This document shows positions 62,424 through 64,000 of a stretch of 64,000 nt of DNA, in pieces. The notes under the pieces are model-generated. The model did not search any database, was not told the origin of the DNA, and saw only the letters and a program-made list of their open reading frames with translations. Numbering within the stretch: the first letter of the stretch is position 1; each line of letters starts with the position of its first letter. Origin of the DNA: Microbacterium sp. LWH7-1.2 (GTDB lineage Bacteria > Actinomycetota > Actinomycetes > Actinomycetales > Microbacteriaceae); assembly GCF_038397755.1 (NCBI RefSeq), contig NZ_CP151637.1, forward strand, positions 1,860,001 to 1,924,000, in the 5' to 3' direction. A program made the position numbers and the translations under genes.

Positions 62424-62794
62424 GATTCCTTCTCCTTCGTGTCGGTCCTGCGAGGGTCTCCTGTCGAGGGGACGGATGCTGCCGCCGCGAGCACCGCGTC
62501 GAGCCGCCGGTAGGCGCGCTCGGCGTCGAGCCGGTAGCGGTCGATCCACGCGGTGAGCTCCTCGAGCGCCGCGGCGTCGAGGTGGACGGGTCGCCGCTGC
62601 GCGTCGCGCGACCGCGTGACGAGCCCGGCGTCTTCGAGCACCTTGATGTGGCGGGAGACCGCCTGCATGGTGATCGGGAACGGCTCGGCGAGCTCGCCCA
62701 CCGTCGCCGGCCCGCGGCTCAGGCGCGCGATGATCGCGCGGCGGACCGGGTCGCCCAGCGCCACGAACGCTCGATCGAGTCGGTCATCGCTCAT
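62420..62794 (-). CDS. ArsR-family regulator
   Basis: 124 residues. Winged HTH: ALGDPVRRAIIARLSRGPATVGELAEPFPITMQAVSRHIKVLEDAGLVTRSRDAQRRPVHLD. No metal-binding CxC motif, so the signal is not arsenite-type. An inverted repeat directly upstream is its likely operator, and it heads the ArsR-SRPBCC-reductase operon. Confidence 0.92.
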   Translation of the reverse strand: MSDDRLDRAFVALGDPVRRAIIARLSRGPATVGELAEPFPITMQAVSRHIKVLEDAGLVTRSRDAQRRPVHLDAAALEELTAWIDRYRLDAERAYRRLDAVLAAAASVPSTGDPRRTDTKEKES

Positions 62795-62810
62795 TGCTCA
62801 ACGCATCCCT

Positions 62811-62832
62811 TTATCAACGTTTATGTTGAATA
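62811..62832 (-). promoter_or_regulatory. ArsR operator candidate
   Basis: TCAAC-N6-GTTGA (62814-62829) inside an AT-rich 22-bp patch, the least GC-rich stretch nearby, 17-35 bp before the arsR ATG. Fits autorepression. Confidence 0.5.
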
Positions 62833-62875
62833 GAGTACCCGCGATCGGAGCGGTGTCAACCCCTGCTCTTGCCTC

Positions 62876-64000
62876 TCAGTCGGCGAGGGCGAGAAGGGGT
62901 GCGAGGTCGTCGCGGCTGAGGCGGATCCACGGCCCCGCGGGGTCGACCAAGAGGCCGGTGAGTCCCTCGTCGGTGCTCAGCGCCTTCGCGAGCTGGGCGG
63001 GAGTGATGGGCCCCGCGTTGTCGCCACGGCCCATGACCGCGACCTCGAGCGGGTGCGAGTAGACCTCGAGGAAGCGGCGCCCCTCGGCATCGCGTGCTTC
63101 GGCGATCCCGGGCGTGCCGCTGTCCGAGACACCTACGGCGACCCAGAGCGGAACGCGCGTGAGCGCCTCGGCCACCTTGGCGCTGATCTCGGGTGCGCGT
63201 TCCGCGGCGAGGAGCGTCTTGACGGTCAGCTGGGGGTCTGCCTGCTCGACGGCACGCTGCAGCAGCTCCTTCGGCAGCACCGCGCGCGAGGGCGACGACG
63301 CGGGGTCGATGATGATCCCGTCGTACGAGCTCGCGAACACGTGCCGCAGCACCGTGAGCACAGGCTGGCCCATCGCCGAGGTCTCGGTGTCGCCGTCGGC
63401 CTTGACGCTCGCCTGCAGCGCGGCGCCGCTCGAGTAGACGAGCGCGAACGTCCGGTCTCCCGAGTTCGCGATCGCGAGCGGCAGCCCCTTCCCCTCGGCG
63501 AGGAGCGCACGCGCATCCCCCTTGACCCGCAGGAACACGTGCCCCTGCAGCAGCTGCCGCGTGACGTCGAGCAGCGCCTGCGAGGCCGGGGCGTCGCCGA
63601 TGCGCCCGAGCGCGGCGCGCAGCAGCACGTTGTCGCGGAGCCCCGGGACAGTCTCGGTCTGTTCGGGCGCCGTGCGCATCCATTCGCGGGCGCCGAGGCG
63701 GGGCTTCGGCCCCGGCGGCACGGTCTCACCGGCCTCGGGCTCGCGCGGCTCCGCCGGCTGCGACGTCGCCGGCGACACCCCGAGCCCGCCGAACGACGAG
63801 ACGGAGATGGACACGGATGCTGCAGCATCCGTCGCCGCATCTTCCGCTGGCACGTCGGGCGTGGGGTCTTGAGGCGCAGGCCGGGCGGCAGCATCCGTTC
63901 CCGCGGCGGGTGCATCACCGGCAGCGGCGGTGGGCGCATCGCCGGCAGCGGCGGTGGGCGCCTCGTCGGATGCTGGTGCCGCATCCGCGGCAGCGGCCGC
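62876..64000 (-). CDS. SseB-family protein, N-terminus outside window
   Basis: The C-terminal about 280 residues form an SseB-like protein: NVLLRAALGRIGDAPASQALLDVTRQLLQGHVFLRV, LPLAIANSGDRTFALVYSSGAAL, VLRHVFASSYDGIIIDPASSPSRAVLPKELLQRA. The frame stays open past a GTG at 63853 to the window edge through an Ala/Pro/Asp-rich stretch, so the real start lies outside and the protein has a long disordered N-terminus. Function of actinobacterial SseB proteins is not settled. Confidence 0.8.
   Translation of the reverse strand, partial: AAAAADAAPASDEAPTAAAGDAPTAAAGDAPAAGTDAAARPAPQDPTPDVPAEDAATDAAASVSISVSSFGGLGVSPATSQPAEPREPEAGETVPPGPKPRLGAREWMRTAPEQTETVPGLRDNVLLRAALGRIGDAPASQALLDVTRQLLQGHVFLRVKGDARALLAEGKGLPLAIANSGDRTFALVYSSGAALQASVKADGDTETSAMGQPVLTVLRHVFASSYDGIIIDPASSPSRAVLPKELLQRAVEQADPQLTVKTLLAAERAPEISAKVAEALTRVPLWVAVGVSDSGTPGIAEARDAEGRRFLEVYSHPLEVAVMGRGDNAGPITPAQLAKALSTDEGLTGLLVDPAGPWIRLSRDDLAPLLALAD
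63912..63959 (+). repeat. Two tandem 24-bp units in the SseB N-terminal region
   Basis: GCATCACCGGCAGCGGCGG and GCATCGCCGGCAGCGGCGG each continue TGGGC; the 24-bp units differ at one base. They encode a repeated Ala/Pro/Gly/Asp octapeptide. Confidence 0.8.

Overview
The window is high-GC, gene-dense actinobacterial DNA, most likely from Microbacterium or a close Microbacteriaceae relative. The signs are the base composition, frequent GTG starts, stop/start overlaps (ATGA, GTGA), a monomeric NADP isocitrate dehydrogenase, a perM-purN-purH run, sucCD, and many copies of an ACGGATGCTGC/GCAGCATCCGT word. This placement is inference; there is no rRNA or other marker gene. I saw no tRNA, rRNA, CRISPR array or insertion sequence.

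Layout. 1-6.7 kb: 5' part of icd, a GNAT acetyltransferase, then a carbohydrate cluster (CE7 esterase, GH2 beta-mannosidase, remnant of a GH113-like hydrolase, sugar kinase). 6.7-8.3 kb: a DUF559-type nuclease gene set among three 86-87 bp inverted-repeat elements and two copies of the kinase 3' end. 8.3-12.4 kb: a heterodimeric ABC exporter with a structured leader carrying a 32-codon ORF. 12.4-14.5 kb: ogt and an Ada-AlkA fusion. 14.6-16.5 kb: a solute-binding lipoprotein and a small partner. 16.6-29.4 kb: a type VII secretion locus. 29.5-33.4 kb: perM-purN-purH. 33.5-40.9 kb: NCS2 permease, SUMF1-like protein, polysaccharide deacetylase lipoprotein, deazaflavin-dependent reductase, sucCD. 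41-52 kb: Rieske/FAD oxidoreductase, TetR regulator, P-type ATPase, zinc alcohol dehydrogenase, small stress-type proteins, acyl-CoA dehydrogenase, AI-2E transporter. 52-56 kb: two paralogous small proteins behind near-identical leaders, and a large LuxR-family ATPase regulator. 56-64 kb: AspT-like transporter, LigC-type ligase, LigD-type polymerase, degenerate serine hydrolase, RibD-like reductase, ArsR-SRPBCC pair and an SseB protein that runs off the window.

The most interesting system is the type VII locus. Its machinery is minimal: an FtsK/SpoIIIE ATPase with an N-terminal FHA domain, an RDD-FHA membrane protein and one WXG100 protein. No EccB, EccD, EccE or mycosin gene is present. Upstream lie three cargo modules, each opening with a paralogous ~235-residue CpnT-N-terminus-like protein encoded separately from the toxin that follows it. 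One toxin is a DDGGH-type nuclease with a YezG-like immunity gene; the other two have unrecognised C-termini. All three module promoters and the WXG100 promoter share an 18-bp palindrome (ATGGGnnGWTYTCCCCAT) followed after 22-23 bp by a TAGNNT -10 hexamer, which points to one dedicated regulator.

Other candidate regulatory signals are a TCTCGACGTCRAGA palindrome about 60 bp upstream of both icd and sucC, the ABC-exporter leader, and the duplicated ~48-nt leader before the two small proteins.
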